Shown: positions 1 through 6,428, counted from the first letter of the stretch. The stretch: 8,467 bases of DNA from Microbacteriaceae bacterium (GCA_026785785.1 JAJAZI010000113.1:1-8467); one strand, 5' to 3'. Notes: generated by a model from the letters alone, not told the origin. Numbers and translations are program-made.

Positions 1-206
1 ACCCGGACCCGACACCTTCGGGCACCTCGCGGAAAGTGGGCGGTCTCCTCCGCGCGAGTCGCCCACATCTGCCACCTCCGCAGCCCCGGACCCGACACCT
101 TCGGGCACTTCGCACAAAGTGGGCGGTCTCCTCCGCGCGAGTCGCCCACATCTGCCACCTCCGCAGCCCCGGACCCGACACCTTCGGGCACCTCGCACAC
201 AGGGGG
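1..206. repeat. 83-bp tandem repeat, locus 1 (about 2.4 copies, REP-like)
   Basis: The block CGGACCCGACACCTTCGGGC recurs at 4, 87 and 170, exactly 83 bp apart. Each unit is a 60-bp core (54-113 and 137-196, differing at one base; the first copy is cut by the window edge and ends at 30) plus a 23-bp spacer (31-53, 114-136). The core ends are imperfect inverted repeats: GCGAGTCGCCC at one end, CGGGCACCTCGC at the other. Each core also holds a 5-bp hairpin (CCCGA-CACCT-TCGGG, for example 174-188). The spacer joins the next core through GTGGGCG...CGCCCAC. The array begins about 10 bp past the tctA stop, so it could terminate or stabilise the 3' end of the tct transcript; that is inference. No gene is seen here. 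Confidence 0.9.
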
Positions 207-1910
207 CTACCGGGGTCGGCGCGGGGCGCGCTTCTCCCGGTCGGCGCCCTTCGCGGAGGTGATGCGCCCTGCAGCATCCGCCCGTCCCGCACGCTCCACG
301 CGGATCGCCTCGATCTCGGCGGTCTCGACGTCGGTCGGGCGGTTGCCGGGTTCCCACATGTGGTCCACCGCAGCGGACACCGAGGTCTCGGCCTCGAGGG
401 CCGACTCGAGCGCCCGCTCCAGCCTGCTCTGCCGGCGCCGCAGCCAGAGCCCGAGCAGGATGATGACCGCGAGCGCCACGTAGCAGGCCAGCGCGAACGG
501 CCGGGTCACGAGCGCCGTGAGGTCGCCCTGGCTCAGCTGGAGCGCGCGGCGCAGCTGCGCCTCCGCCATCGGTCCGAGGATGAGCCCGATGACGAGCGGT
601 GCGACCGGGTAGCCGAAGCGCCGCAGGAAGTAGCCGAGCACCCCGACGATGAGCAGGATCACGATGTCGACGGTCGAGAAATTGACCGCGAACGCGCCGA
701 GCGCAGCGAAGGTGAGGATGCCGGCGTACAGGTACGGGCGCGGGATCTGCAGGAGTTTCACCCAGATGCCGACGAGCGGCAGGTTGAGCACGAGCAGCAT
801 CACGTTGCCGATGTAGAGGCTCGCGATGAGCGCCCAGACGAGGCCAGACTGGTTCTGGAACAGCTGCGGGCCGGGCTGGATGCCGTAGGACTGGAAGGCC
901 GAGAGGATGATCGCGGCCGTCGCGGTCGTGGGCAGCCCCAAGGTGAGGAGCGGCACGAGCACCCCGGCGGCGGCGGCGTTGTTCGCCGACTCCGGTCCGG
1001 CGACGCCCTCGATGGCGCCGCGCCCGAATTCATTCTTGTGCTTGCTGAGCTTCTTTTCGGCGGCATACGAGAGGAATGTCGCGACATCCGCCCCGCCGGC
1101 GGGGATCGTGCCGATCGGGAAGCCGATCGCCGTGCCGCGCAGCCACGGCTTCCAGGATCGGCGCCAGTCCTCGCGGGTCATCCAGTTGCGCCAGCCCGTG
1201 GTGATCGGGATGAGTGAGACCGGCCCGTGCCGCATCCGCGAGGCAACGTAGAGCGTCTCGCCGACCGCGAACAGGCCGACCGCGACGAGCACGACGTCGA
1301 TGCCGTCGGCGAGCGGCAGCAGCCCGAAGGTGTATCGCTGCTGGCCGGAAAGGATCTCGGTGCCGACGAGGCCGAGGAACAGGCCGATGCCGAGGGAGGT
1401 GAGGCCGCGCCAGACCGAGGAGCCGAGCAGCGCGCCGACCGTGATGAACGCGATGACCATGAGCGCCACGTAGTCGGCGGGCGCGAGGTTCACGGCGAGC
1501 TTCGCGATCGTCGGGGCGAGCAGGGTGAGGCCGATGGTCGCGACGGTTCCGGCGACGAACGAGCCGAGCGCCGCTGTCGCGAGGGCCGCGGCGCCGCGCC
1601 CGAGCTTCGCCATCTTGTTGCCCTCGAGCGCCGTGACGATCGAGGCGGACTCCCCCGGGGTGTTCAGCAGGATACTGGTGGTCGAGCCGCCGTACATTCC
1701 GCCGTAGTAGATGCCGGCGAAGGTGATCAGCGCCGCGGTGGGGTCGAGCGTGTAGGTGAGCGGGAGCAGGAGGGCGACGGTCATCGCTGGGCCGATGCCC
1801 GGCAGCACTCCGACCGCGGTGCCGACGAGCACGCCGAGGAAGGCGTAGATGAGGTACTCCCACCGCAGCGCGGTGGCGAAGCCCTCCATGAGCAGTTCGA
1901 GGTTTTCCAT
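207..1910 (-). CDS. tctA: TctA: large membrane subunit of a tripartite tricarboxylate transporter
   Basis: This 567-residue, very hydrophobic protein carries the TctA (DUF112) family signatures: [20 protein letters not shown] at about residues 33-52 and [20 protein letters not shown] at about 68-87. TctA forms the main channel of a secondary, ion-driven uptake system that works with TctB and a periplasmic-type binding protein, and usually has about a dozen membrane helices. The ATG at 1908-1910 follows an AGGGG ribosome site that lies inside the last codons of tctB; only 1 bp separates the genes, so translation is probably coupled. Family members are typically about 500 residues. Here the last helix ends near 490 and a hydrophilic, Arg/Glu/Ala-rich cytoplasmic tail of about 77 residues follows. 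The substrate (citrate, another tricarboxylate or a different organic acid) cannot be read from TctA itself. The family call is firm. Confidence 0.96.
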   Translation of the reverse strand: MENLELLMEGFATALRWEYLIYAFLGVLVGTAVGVLPGIGPAMTVALLLPLTYTLDPTAALITFAGIYYGGMYGGSTTSILLNTPGESASIVTALEGNKMAKLGRGAAALATAALGSFVAGTVATIGLTLLAPTIAKLAVNLAPADYVALMVIAFITVGALLGSSVWRGLTSLGIGLFLGLVGTEILSGQQRYTFGLLPLADGIDVVLVAVGLFAVGETLYVASRMRHGPVSLIPITTGWRNWMTREDWRRSWKPWLRGTAIGFPIGTIPAGGADVATFLSYAAEKKLSKHKNEFGRGAIEGVAGPESANNAAAAGVLVPLLTLGLPTTATAAIILSAFQSYGIQPGPQLFQNQSGLVWALIASLYIGNVMLLVLNLPLVGIWVKLLQIPRPYLYAGILTFAALGAFAVNFSTVDIVILLIVGVLGYFLRRFGYPVAPLVIGLILGPMAEAQLRRALQLSQGDLTALVTRPFALACYVALAVIILLGLWLRRRQSRLERALESALEAETSVSAAVDHMWEPGNRPTDVETAEIEAIRVERAGRADAAGRITSAKGADREKRAPRRPR

Positions 1911-1911
1911 G

Positions 1912-2445
1912 TCAGCCCCTGAGGAGAGCGAAGAGTGGTTCGAGGAAGCCCAGCAGGGGCCCGAGGGGAAGCGATAGTCCGAGCAGGCCGCCGAAGACGA
2001 CCTGCACGGTGAGACTGAGGGCGAGGCCGACGGGCACCGCCACCCACCACTTCTTCGCCCCGAGCGACCAGGCGGCGCCGCCGAACAGGATCGCCGCGGC
2101 GATCGGCCAGCCGAGGAGCGGGATCAGTACGATGTGCGCGACAACGAGGGCGACGAGCTTCGCCAGCGTGATCCAGTCGGTCGTGGCGTTGGGGTCGGCG
2201 TCTTCCGACTCCTCCTGGGGCCCCAGGTGTCCCCGCCACAGGTCGACGAGCACCATGGCCGCCGAGGCGATCAGGATGATGCTGACCAGGTAGGGGAACA
2301 CCCGAGGGCCGACCGTGCTTCCGGCGCCCGGAACCCGGATCGCCCCCGCCCCGATGAGGACGAACAGCCCGAGGCCGAGGGCGAGCGCCGCGAAGACGAC
2401 CTCGCCGATCCTCTGCGCCGTTGCCGGACGCACGGTCTGCGCCAT
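1912..2445 (-). CDS. tctB: TctB: small membrane subunit of the tripartite tricarboxylate transporter
   Basis: The product is 177 residues with four hydrophobic stretches (about 15-37, 49-69, 92-126 and 133-165) and a charged loop near 72-90. This is the size and layout of TctB, the small helper subunit of TctCBA uptake systems. The segment [11 protein letters not shown] (about 45-55) resembles the conserved TctB region after the first helix. I chose the ATG at 2443-2445, which begins [15 protein letters not shown]. The frame stays open upstream to 2577, but that extension overlaps tctC and is an Arg-rich out-of-frame shadow of it. The tctC stop is 2 bp upstream and the tctA start 1 bp downstream. 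The Shine-Dalgarno is weak (GGACTGG), so reinitiation after tctC is likely. TctB sequences are poorly conserved, so the identification leans partly on position. Confidence 0.9.
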   Translation of the reverse strand: MAQTVRPATAQRIGEVVFAALALGLGLFVLIGAGAIRVPGAGSTVGPRVFPYLVSIILIASAAMVLVDLWRGHLGPQEESEDADPNATTDWITLAKLVALVVAHIVLIPLLGWPIAAAILFGGAAWSLGAKKWWVAVPVGLALSLTVQVVFGGLLGLSLPLGPLLGFLEPLFALLRG

Positions 2446-2447
2446 GA

Positions 2448-3458
2448 TCAGTCGACCAGTCCGATGTTCCGCAACGTCGCGGTGACCTCGTCGATGTTGC
2501 CCGCGAGGTACTCGTCGAACTCGTCGCCGGTGAGGAACGCGTCGCTCCAGCCGCGCGTGTCGAGTTCGCTGGTCCACGTCTCGGTGTCGTGCAGTTGGGC
2601 GGCGACGTCAATCAGGGCGTCACGCTCGGCATCCGAGATTCCGCCGGGGGCGAGCAGCCCGCGCCAGTTCGTCAGCACGACGTCGTAGCCGGCCTCAGTG
2701 ATCGTCGGGGTGTCGGGCAGCAGCTCGACCGGTTCCTCGGACGAGACCGCGAGCGCGCGCATCGTGCCCGCCTCGATGTGCTCGACGAATTCGCCGACGC
2801 CGGAGATGCCGGCGGAGACGTTGTTGCCGAGGATCAGCGTGACGGCCTCGCCGCCGCCGGAGTTCGGAATGTAGTTGAGCTTGGCGGAGATTTCGTCGCT
2901 GGTCAGCCCGGCCTCCTCGAGGATCAGCCCGGCGAGGATGTGGTCGGCGCCGCCAGCGGACCCGCCGGTCATCGTGACGTCCTGGCCGTTGTCGACGATG
3001 TCGTCGACGAGGTCCTCGAGTGTCTCGTACGGCGAGGCCTCCGGAACGACGACGACGAGCGCCTCCTCGGTGAGGCGTGCGATCGGCGTGGTGTCCTCAA
3101 TGCGGTTCGCCGCCTGGTTGGTCTCGACGGCGCCGACCATGACGAGTCCGGTCACCATGAGGGTGAAGGGGTCGGTCTCGTTCGCGAGAGAGGCGAGGCC
3201 GACGGTGCCGCCGGCTCCGCCCACGTTGGTCACCGCTGCGGTGTCGACAATGCCCTCCGATGTGAGGATCTGCGAGACGGCGCGGCCCGTCTGGTCCCAG
3301 CCGCCGCCCGGGTCGGCCGGAACGACGATCTGAAGCTCGGAGACGGAGACCGCCGCGTCGCCCTCGGCCGGGGCCTCGGCCGGGGCCGCCGTCGAACTGC
3401 AGGATGCGAGCGTGAGGGCCGTGACCCCCGCGACAACGATGATGCCAAGCGAACGCAT
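2448..3458 (-). CDS. tctC: TctC/Bug-family solute-binding lipoprotein of the tricarboxylate transporter
   Basis: The protein has 336 residues. A lipoprotein signal peptide ends in the lipobox LASC, with the acylated cysteine at residue 20, followed by an Ala/Pro/Glu linker to about residue 38. The mature domain shows Bug/TctC (PF03401) signatures: PGGGWDQTGR at 50-59, NVGGAGGTVG at 78-87, GGSAGGADH at 165-173 and YIPNSGGGEA at 196-205. Bug proteins clamp a carboxylate ligand between two lobes and hand it to TctAB. Being lipid-anchored rather than free fits a Gram-positive cell. The start (ATG 3456-3458) has a strong GAGGAG site 5 bp upstream. It is the first gene of tctCBA, with no room for an internal promoter before tctB. 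It is transcribed divergently from a CitA/CitB-type two-component system that probably controls it. Confidence 0.96.
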   Translation of the reverse strand: MRSLGIIVVAGVTALTLASCSSTAAPAEAPAEGDAAVSVSELQIVVPADPGGGWDQTGRAVSQILTSEGIVDTAAVTNVGGAGGTVGLASLANETDPFTLMVTGLVMVGAVETNQAANRIEDTTPIARLTEEALVVVVPEASPYETLEDLVDDIVDNGQDVTMTGGSAGGADHILAGLILEEAGLTSDEISAKLNYIPNSGGGEAVTLILGNNVSAGISGVGEFVEHIEAGTMRALAVSSEEPVELLPDTPTITEAGYDVVLTNWRGLLAPGGISDAERDALIDVAAQLHDTETWTSELDTRGWSDAFLTGDEFDEYLAGNIDEVTATLRNIGLVD

Positions 3459-3463
3459 GTGTA

Positions 3464-3469
3464 CTCCTC
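3464..3469 (-). promoter_or_regulatory. Ribosome binding site of tctC
   Basis: GAGGAG on the minus strand, 5 bp before the tctC ATG. It is the strongest ribosome site of the operon; tctB and tctA rely on weaker or embedded sites and close spacing. Confidence 0.75.
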
Positions 3470-3476
3470 ATTGAGC

Positions 3477-3494
3477 GCCCGCGTCGTCGCGGGC
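3477..3494 (-). promoter_or_regulatory. Leader hairpin just upstream of the tctC ribosome site
   Basis: A perfect 7-bp inverted repeat with a 4-nt loop, GCCCGCG-TCGT-CGCGGGC, sits 7 bp upstream of the GAGGAG site. In the tctC leader RNA it would be a very stable stem. It could protect the 5' end or affect ribosome access. Whether it is transcribed is unknown because I cannot place the tctC start point. Confidence 0.45.
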
Positions 3495-3556
3495 TGTGAA
3501 CGTGCTGTGTGCACCAACGGTAGGGACGGCGGGTCTCGCGCGGCGGCCGGAACGGG

Positions 3557-3599
3557 CTTCTGTAACTAGGAGGCGACTTCCGTAACTATTGGCCGTTAC
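3557..3599. promoter_or_regulatory. Candidate operator: 12-bp direct repeat plus inverted repeat in the divergent tctC/kinase region
   Basis: CTTCTGTAACTA (3557-3568) and CTTCCGTAACTA (3577-3588) are direct repeats 20 bp apart, about two helical turns. The second GTAAC (3582-3586) also pairs with an inverted GTTAC at 3595-3599. These AT-richer repeats stand out from the GC-rich surroundings and lie between two divergent, functionally linked operons. That is where a CitB/DcuR-type regulator would be expected to bind. I could not identify convincing -35/-10 pairs for either direction. Binding by the local regulator is inference. Confidence 0.5.
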
Positions 3600-3664
3600 C
3601 CGTGCTTTCGATCAGGGCCACCCGGATGCCGCCGCGGGTGCACACTTGTGTGGTGGTCCAGTCG

Positions 3665-5290
3665 ATGTCGCTGCGTCTTCAACTCCTGCTGTTGCAGGCG
3701 TTGATCATTTGCACGACCGTCGTCGGCACCGGAATCGTCGCCGGCGCCCTCCAGGAGCGGCACCTGCGCGAGGCATACCTCGACCGGATGATCGGCGTCG
3801 CGCAGTCCGTCGCTCGGCTTCCCGCGATCCTGGACGCCTTCGACTCCCCCGATCCGGCAGAGATCATCCAGCCGATCGCCGAGGTGATCCGCACCGCATC
3901 CAATGTCACGTACGTCGTCGTGACCGACGAGAACGGCATCCGCTACTCGCATCCGAACCCCGACCGGGTCGGAGAGCTCGTCTCGACCGACCCCTCCGCG
4001 CCGCTCTCCGGCGAAATGTGGGTGGGTACCCAGACCGGCACGCTCGGCGAGTCGTGGCGGGTGAAGGTGCCGCTCTACGGCCTGGACGACGAGATCGTCG
4101 GGACCGTCTCGGTGGGTATCCTCGAGTCGTCGCTGCGCGAGGAGTTCATGGGCGACCTGAACTGGCTGCTGATCGCCCTCGGCGCCTCGGTGCTGCTGGG
4201 ACTGTTCGGATCGGCCTGGGTCACCTCGATCATCCGGCGGCGCATCTACCGCCTCGAGCCGAAGGAGATCGCGTCGCTCGTCGGCTCGCGCGAGACGATG
4301 CTGCACGGGCTCAGCGAGGGGATTGTCAACGTCGACGAGGGCGGCCGGATCACACTCGTCAACGACGCCGCGCTCACCCTGCTCGGTGTCGACATCGCCG
4401 ACCTCGCTGGCCGACCCGCGGGTGAGGCGCTCGAGCCGGCGATCGTCGAGGTGCTCGAACGGGGCGAGCCGGACGGACAGCTCGTGCTCGCGGGAGAACG
4501 CATCCTCGTCGCCCGCAGCACCGGCACCGAGCTCGACGGCCGCGCGGTCGGGGCGACGCTGCTGATCCGCGACCACACCGAGCTGCACACGCTGCTGCGC
4601 CAGATGGACGGCGCCCAGTCGCTCACCGACGGTCTGCGGGCGCAGGCGCACGAGTTCGCCAACAAGCTGCACGTCGTCTCGGGGCTGCTCGAGCTCGGCC
4701 GGGTCGAGGACGCCCGTGTCTTCGTCGAGCGCGCCGGGCGCGGCGGCCCGCTCGGCATCGCCGGAGACGACAGCGTCGTCGATAACGCCGAACTCGCCGC
4801 GCTGCTCATGGTCAAGTCCAGCCAGGCGCGCGAGCTCGGAATTTCGCTCGAGATTCGCGACTCGCAGGTCGTGGACGAACTCGGCGACGGCGACGCGGCC
4901 GCGCTCGCGGGCGGCGACCTCGTGACGGTCATCGGCAACCTCGTCGACAACGCACTCGAAGCCTGCTCGACCGGCAACCGCGTGCGTCTCGGCCTCGCTA
5001 CGGGAGGCGACGACCTCATCATCACCGTCGAGGACGACGGCCCCGGGATCTCGCCCGAGCTGTACGACAGCGTCTTCGTCGAGGGGGTCAGCTCGAAGCT
5101 GCCCGACCCCGGAGAGGGTGACCGGCGGCTGCACCGGCGGGGCATCGGACTCGCCCTGGTCCGCCGGGTCGTGCGGCGGCACGGCGGGCAGGTGAGCGTC
5201 GGCCGGTCCACGCTCGGCGGCGCGTGCTTCACGGTTCGCCTGCCACTCGGCGCGCGTGAGGCGACCGAGCTCGAAAGGTCAAACCGGTGA
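3665..5290 (+). CDS. CitA/DcuS-family membrane sensor histidine kinase
   Basis: The product is 541 residues from the ATG at 3665. Domains in order: membrane helix about 5-28; extracytoplasmic PAS-like sensor about 30-160 with the CitA/DcuS signature GIRYSHPNPDRVG (91-103); second helix about 166-190; cytoplasmic PAS about 205-310; dimerisation box AHEFANKLHVVSGLLEL with phospho-acceptor His329; and the ATPase domain with N-box GNLVDNALEA (424-433), DDGPGIS (457-463) and RRGIGLALVRR (491-501). The spacing of Arg93/His96 and Arg132/Lys134 recalls, from memory, the citrate-contacting Arg66/His69 and Arg107/Lys109 of Klebsiella CitA. A citrate-like ligand is therefore plausible but unproven. The start is uncertain: in-frame GTG 3602 and ATG 3626 (AGGG 8 bp upstream) would add 21 or 13 residues, but the signal-anchor helix directly follows 3665. 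The stop lies in the first unit of a 65-bp repeat. Confidence 0.95.
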   Translation: MSLRLQLLLLQALIICTTVVGTGIVAGALQERHLREAYLDRMIGVAQSVARLPAILDAFDSPDPAEIIQPIAEVIRTASNVTYVVVTDENGIRYSHPNPDRVGELVSTDPSAPLSGEMWVGTQTGTLGESWRVKVPLYGLDDEIVGTVSVGILESSLREEFMGDLNWLLIALGASVLLGLFGSAWVTSIIRRRIYRLEPKEIASLVGSRETMLHGLSEGIVNVDEGGRITLVNDAALTLLGVDIADLAGRPAGEALEPAIVEVLERGEPDGQLVLAGERILVARSTGTELDGRAVGATLLIRDHTELHTLLRQMDGAQSLTDGLRAQAHEFANKLHVVSGLLELGRVEDARVFVERAGRGGPLGIAGDDSVVDNAELAALLMVKSSQARELGISLEIRDSQVVDELGDGDAAALAGGDLVTVIGNLVDNALEACSTGNRVRLGLATGGDDLIITVEDDGPGISPELYDSVFVEGVSSKLPDPGEGDRRLHRRGIGLALVRRVVRRHGGQVSVGRSTLGGACFTVRLPLGAREATELERSNR

Positions 5291-5355
5291 GCGCGGGCAC
5301 GCGTCTGCCGCTCCGTTCCCGCGGGGCGACCGAACTCGAAGGGTCAAACCGGTGA
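5287..5355 (+). CDS. Repeat-generated 22-codon ORF 1 between kinase and regulator
   Basis: A GTG at 5287 overlaps the kinase TGA (5288-5290) and is preceded by GAAAGG (5273-5278). It opens a 22-codon frame ending in TGA at 5353-5355. The peptide begins MSAGTRLPL, matching the regulator N-terminus, and ends ATELEGSNR, matching the kinase C-terminus; it is a fusion of the two gene ends. It is too short and too derivative to expect a function as a protein. It is likely translated only because it inherited the working regulator start site, and it may act as a relay for coupled translation. Confidence 0.35.
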   Translation: MSAGTRLPLRSRGATELEGSNR

Positions 5356-5420
5356 GCGCGGGCACGCGTCTGCCGCTCCGTTCCCGCGGGGCGACCGAGC
5401 TCGAAAGGTCAAACCGGTGA
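5352..5420 (+). CDS. Repeat-generated 22-codon ORF 2 between kinase and regulator
   Basis: This is the second copy of the preceding mini-ORF. Its GTG (5352) overlaps the stop of ORF 1 by the same GTGA arrangement, with GAAGGG (5338-5343) as ribosome site. Its TGA (5418-5420) in turn overlaps the regulator GTG at 5417. The peptide differs from ORF 1 by one residue (Arg for Gly near the end). Each mini-ORF is 69 nt with 4-nt overlaps, which gives the 65-bp period. Translation is inferred, not shown. Confidence 0.35.
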   Translation: MSAGTRLPLRSRGATELERSNR

Positions 5421-6124
5421 GTGCGGGCACGCGTCTGCGTGTCGTCATCGTCGACGACGACTTCGCCGTCGCCGCGCTGCACGTGCGGTTTGTCGAGGCG
5501 CATCCGGCCTTCGAGGTCGTCGCGACAGCGGCGACCGGCCCGCTCGCGGTCGACACGATCGCCGAGCACAGCCCCGACCTCGTGCTCCTCGACTTCTACC
5601 TGCCCGGCATGTCGGGCCTGGAGGTGCTGCGGGAGATCCGCGCGACTCATCACACGCAGCCCGAGTTCATCGCTGTGACGGCCGCGCGCGATGCCGAGAG
5701 CGTGCGGCGCGCCCGGGTCGCCGGCGTGCGGCACTACCTCGTGAAGCCATTTACCGCCGGCGATCTTCGCTCACGGCTGGACGACATCGTGCGGGACCGC
5801 ATGCTGCTCTCCCGCACGACGCCGAACGCGGGACTCGACCAGAACGACATCGACTCGCTCATGACCGGGGCGATCCGCCGGCCGCTGCCCCTCCCGAAGG
5901 GGCTCAGCGCGGAGACCCTCGCGGCGACCGCGCGGGCGCTTCTCGAGGCCCCGAACTCGTCCGCCACCGAGCTCGGCGCGATCGTCGGAATCTCGCGGGT
6001 CAGCAGCCGCCGCTACCTGGAACACCTCGTGCTCACCCGGCGGGCCGAGCGCGCGCTCGACTACGGCACGGCGGGGCGGCCGTCGAGCCGCTACCGCCTG
6101 GCGAACAGCATGACGGCCCCGTAG
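5417..6124 (+). CDS. CitB/DcuR-family response regulator, cognate partner of the upstream kinase
   Basis: The product is 235 residues. The receiver domain (about 7-125) has the acidic cluster Asp13-Asp15, phospho-acceptor Asp59 in LVLLDFYLPGMSGLEVL, Thr88 and Lys110 (LVKPF). A linker leads to a C-terminal helix-turn-helix, SSATELGAIVGISRVSSRRYLEHL (about 181-204), and the end RPSSRYRL resembles the C-terminus of CitB/DcuR-type regulators. These proteins activate carboxylate transport or metabolism genes when phosphorylated by a CitA/DcuS kinase. The likely target is the divergent tctCBA operon. The GTG start at 5417 is supported by GAAAGG (5403-5408), 8 bp upstream, and by the GTGA overlap with the preceding mini-ORF. 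Without the repeat, the kinase stop would overlap this start directly, which is the ordinary arrangement. The frame ends in TAG, six bases before an 83-bp-type repeat array. Confidence 0.94.
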   Translation: MSAGTRLRVVIVDDDFAVAALHVRFVEAHPAFEVVATAATGPLAVDTIAEHSPDLVLLDFYLPGMSGLEVLREIRATHHTQPEFIAVTAARDAESVRRARVAGVRHYLVKPFTAGDLRSRLDDIVRDRMLLSRTTPNAGLDQNDIDSLMTGAIRRPLPLPKGLSAETLAATARALLEAPNSSATELGAIVGISRVSSRRYLEHLVLTRRAERALDYGTAGRPSSRYRLANSMTAP

Positions 6125-6130
6125 CCCCCC

Positions 6131-6296
6131 GCGACTCGCCCACTTCTGCGACCTCAGCCACCCCGGACCCAACACTTTCGGGCAACTCACCCGACCAAAC
6201 TGACCCCACCCCCGCGACTTGCCCACTTCTGTCGCCTCAGCAGCCCCGGACCCAACACTTTCGGGCAACTCACCTGAAAAGCTTGGCCCCAACTCG
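6131..6296. repeat. 83-bp tandem repeat, locus 2 (two diverged copies)
   Basis: Two 60-bp cores at 6131-6190 and 6214-6273 are each followed by a 23-bp spacer (6191-6213, 6274-6296), again a period of 83 bp. Shared blocks with locus 1 include CGCCCAC, TCTG, CCCCGGACCC, ACAC and TTCGGGCA in the same order and orientation. The two copies differ from each other at several positions and the spacers only partly match, so this array looks older than locus 1. Together with 6125-6130 and 6297-6416, the region holds no gene that I can support. Confidence 0.88.
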
Positions 6297-6304
6297 CGAA
6301 TGGC

Positions 6305-6329
6305 CAGCCACGCAACGAAGTGCGGGCTG
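6305..6329. terminator. Hairpin between the convergent regulator and htpX genes
   Basis: CAGCC-A-CGCA pairs with TGCG-GGCTG around the loop ACGAAG: nine base pairs with one bulged A. It lies between the 3' ends of two convergent genes, where a shared terminator is expected. No U-tract follows on either strand, which is common for actinobacterial terminators but weakens the call. Confidence 0.4.
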
Positions 6330-6336
6330 CTCAGCT

Positions 6337-6428
6337 AACGCAGGGGGCCTAGAAACGCAGCGGGCCTAGAAACGCAGAGGGTCGAGAAACGCAGAGGGCA
6401 GAGAAACGCAGGGGGCCTAGAAGCGCAG
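6337..6428 (-). repeat. 17-bp tandem repeat extending from the 3' end of htpX
   Basis: On the minus strand the unit CTGCGTTTCTAGGCCC(C/G) occurs five times at an exact 17-bp period (units begin at 6428, 6411, 6394, 6377 and 6360), with a sixth partial unit from 6343. The first unit is the coding end of htpX (Leu-Arg-Phe-TAG), with C for T at one place. Units two and three have CTCTGCC and CTCGACC in place of the CTAGGCC segment. The array thus appears to be an expansion of the htpX terminus into the intergenic region. Confidence 0.9.

Larger units (their letters stand above)
5237..5437 (+). repeat. 65-bp tandem repeat spanning the kinase-regulator junction (three units plus a partial)
   Basis: Units lie at 5237-5301, 5302-5366 and 5367-5431; the partial at 5432 begins CGTCTGC again. 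Units two and three differ at three positions. Unit one, which is the end of the kinase gene, differs from unit three at about nine, mostly in its first third. Each unit carries the last codons of the kinase (CGxCTGCC... to the TGA), a ribosome site (AAAGG or AAGGG), a GTGA stop/start overlap and the first codons of the regulator. The boundary is a short match CG(C/T)CTGC shared by the kinase end (RLP) and the regulator start (RLR). That suggests the duplication arose by recombination between these two short matches. Confidence 0.92.

Noticed and set aside
1..206. CRISPR array
   Set aside because: Repeats are 60 bp and the 23-bp spacers are near-identical rather than unique; no cas genes are nearby. 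The locus 2 array fails for the same reason.
36..1217. 393-residue plus-strand open frame opposite tctA
   Set aside because: It runs antisense to the clear TctA coding frame, is Arg/Glu/His-rich with no domain signature, and starts inside the 83-bp repeat. It is a high-GC shadow frame.
1912..2577. Longer tctB reading frame starting inside tctC
   Set aside because: The extra 44 residues are Arg-rich and overlap tctC by about 130 bp out of frame; the ATG at 2443-2445 fits spacing and family length.
3494..3516. CRP/GlxR-like site around TGTGAACGTGCTGTGTGCACC
   Set aside because: The second half does not match the inverted TCACA arm; it is only a partial match in a GT-rich stretch.
3596..5182. 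528-residue minus-strand open frame opposite the sensor kinase
   Set aside because: Composition is Asp/Arg/Val-rich with no recognisable motif, while the plus frame has every kinase box. It is a shadow of GC-rich codon use.
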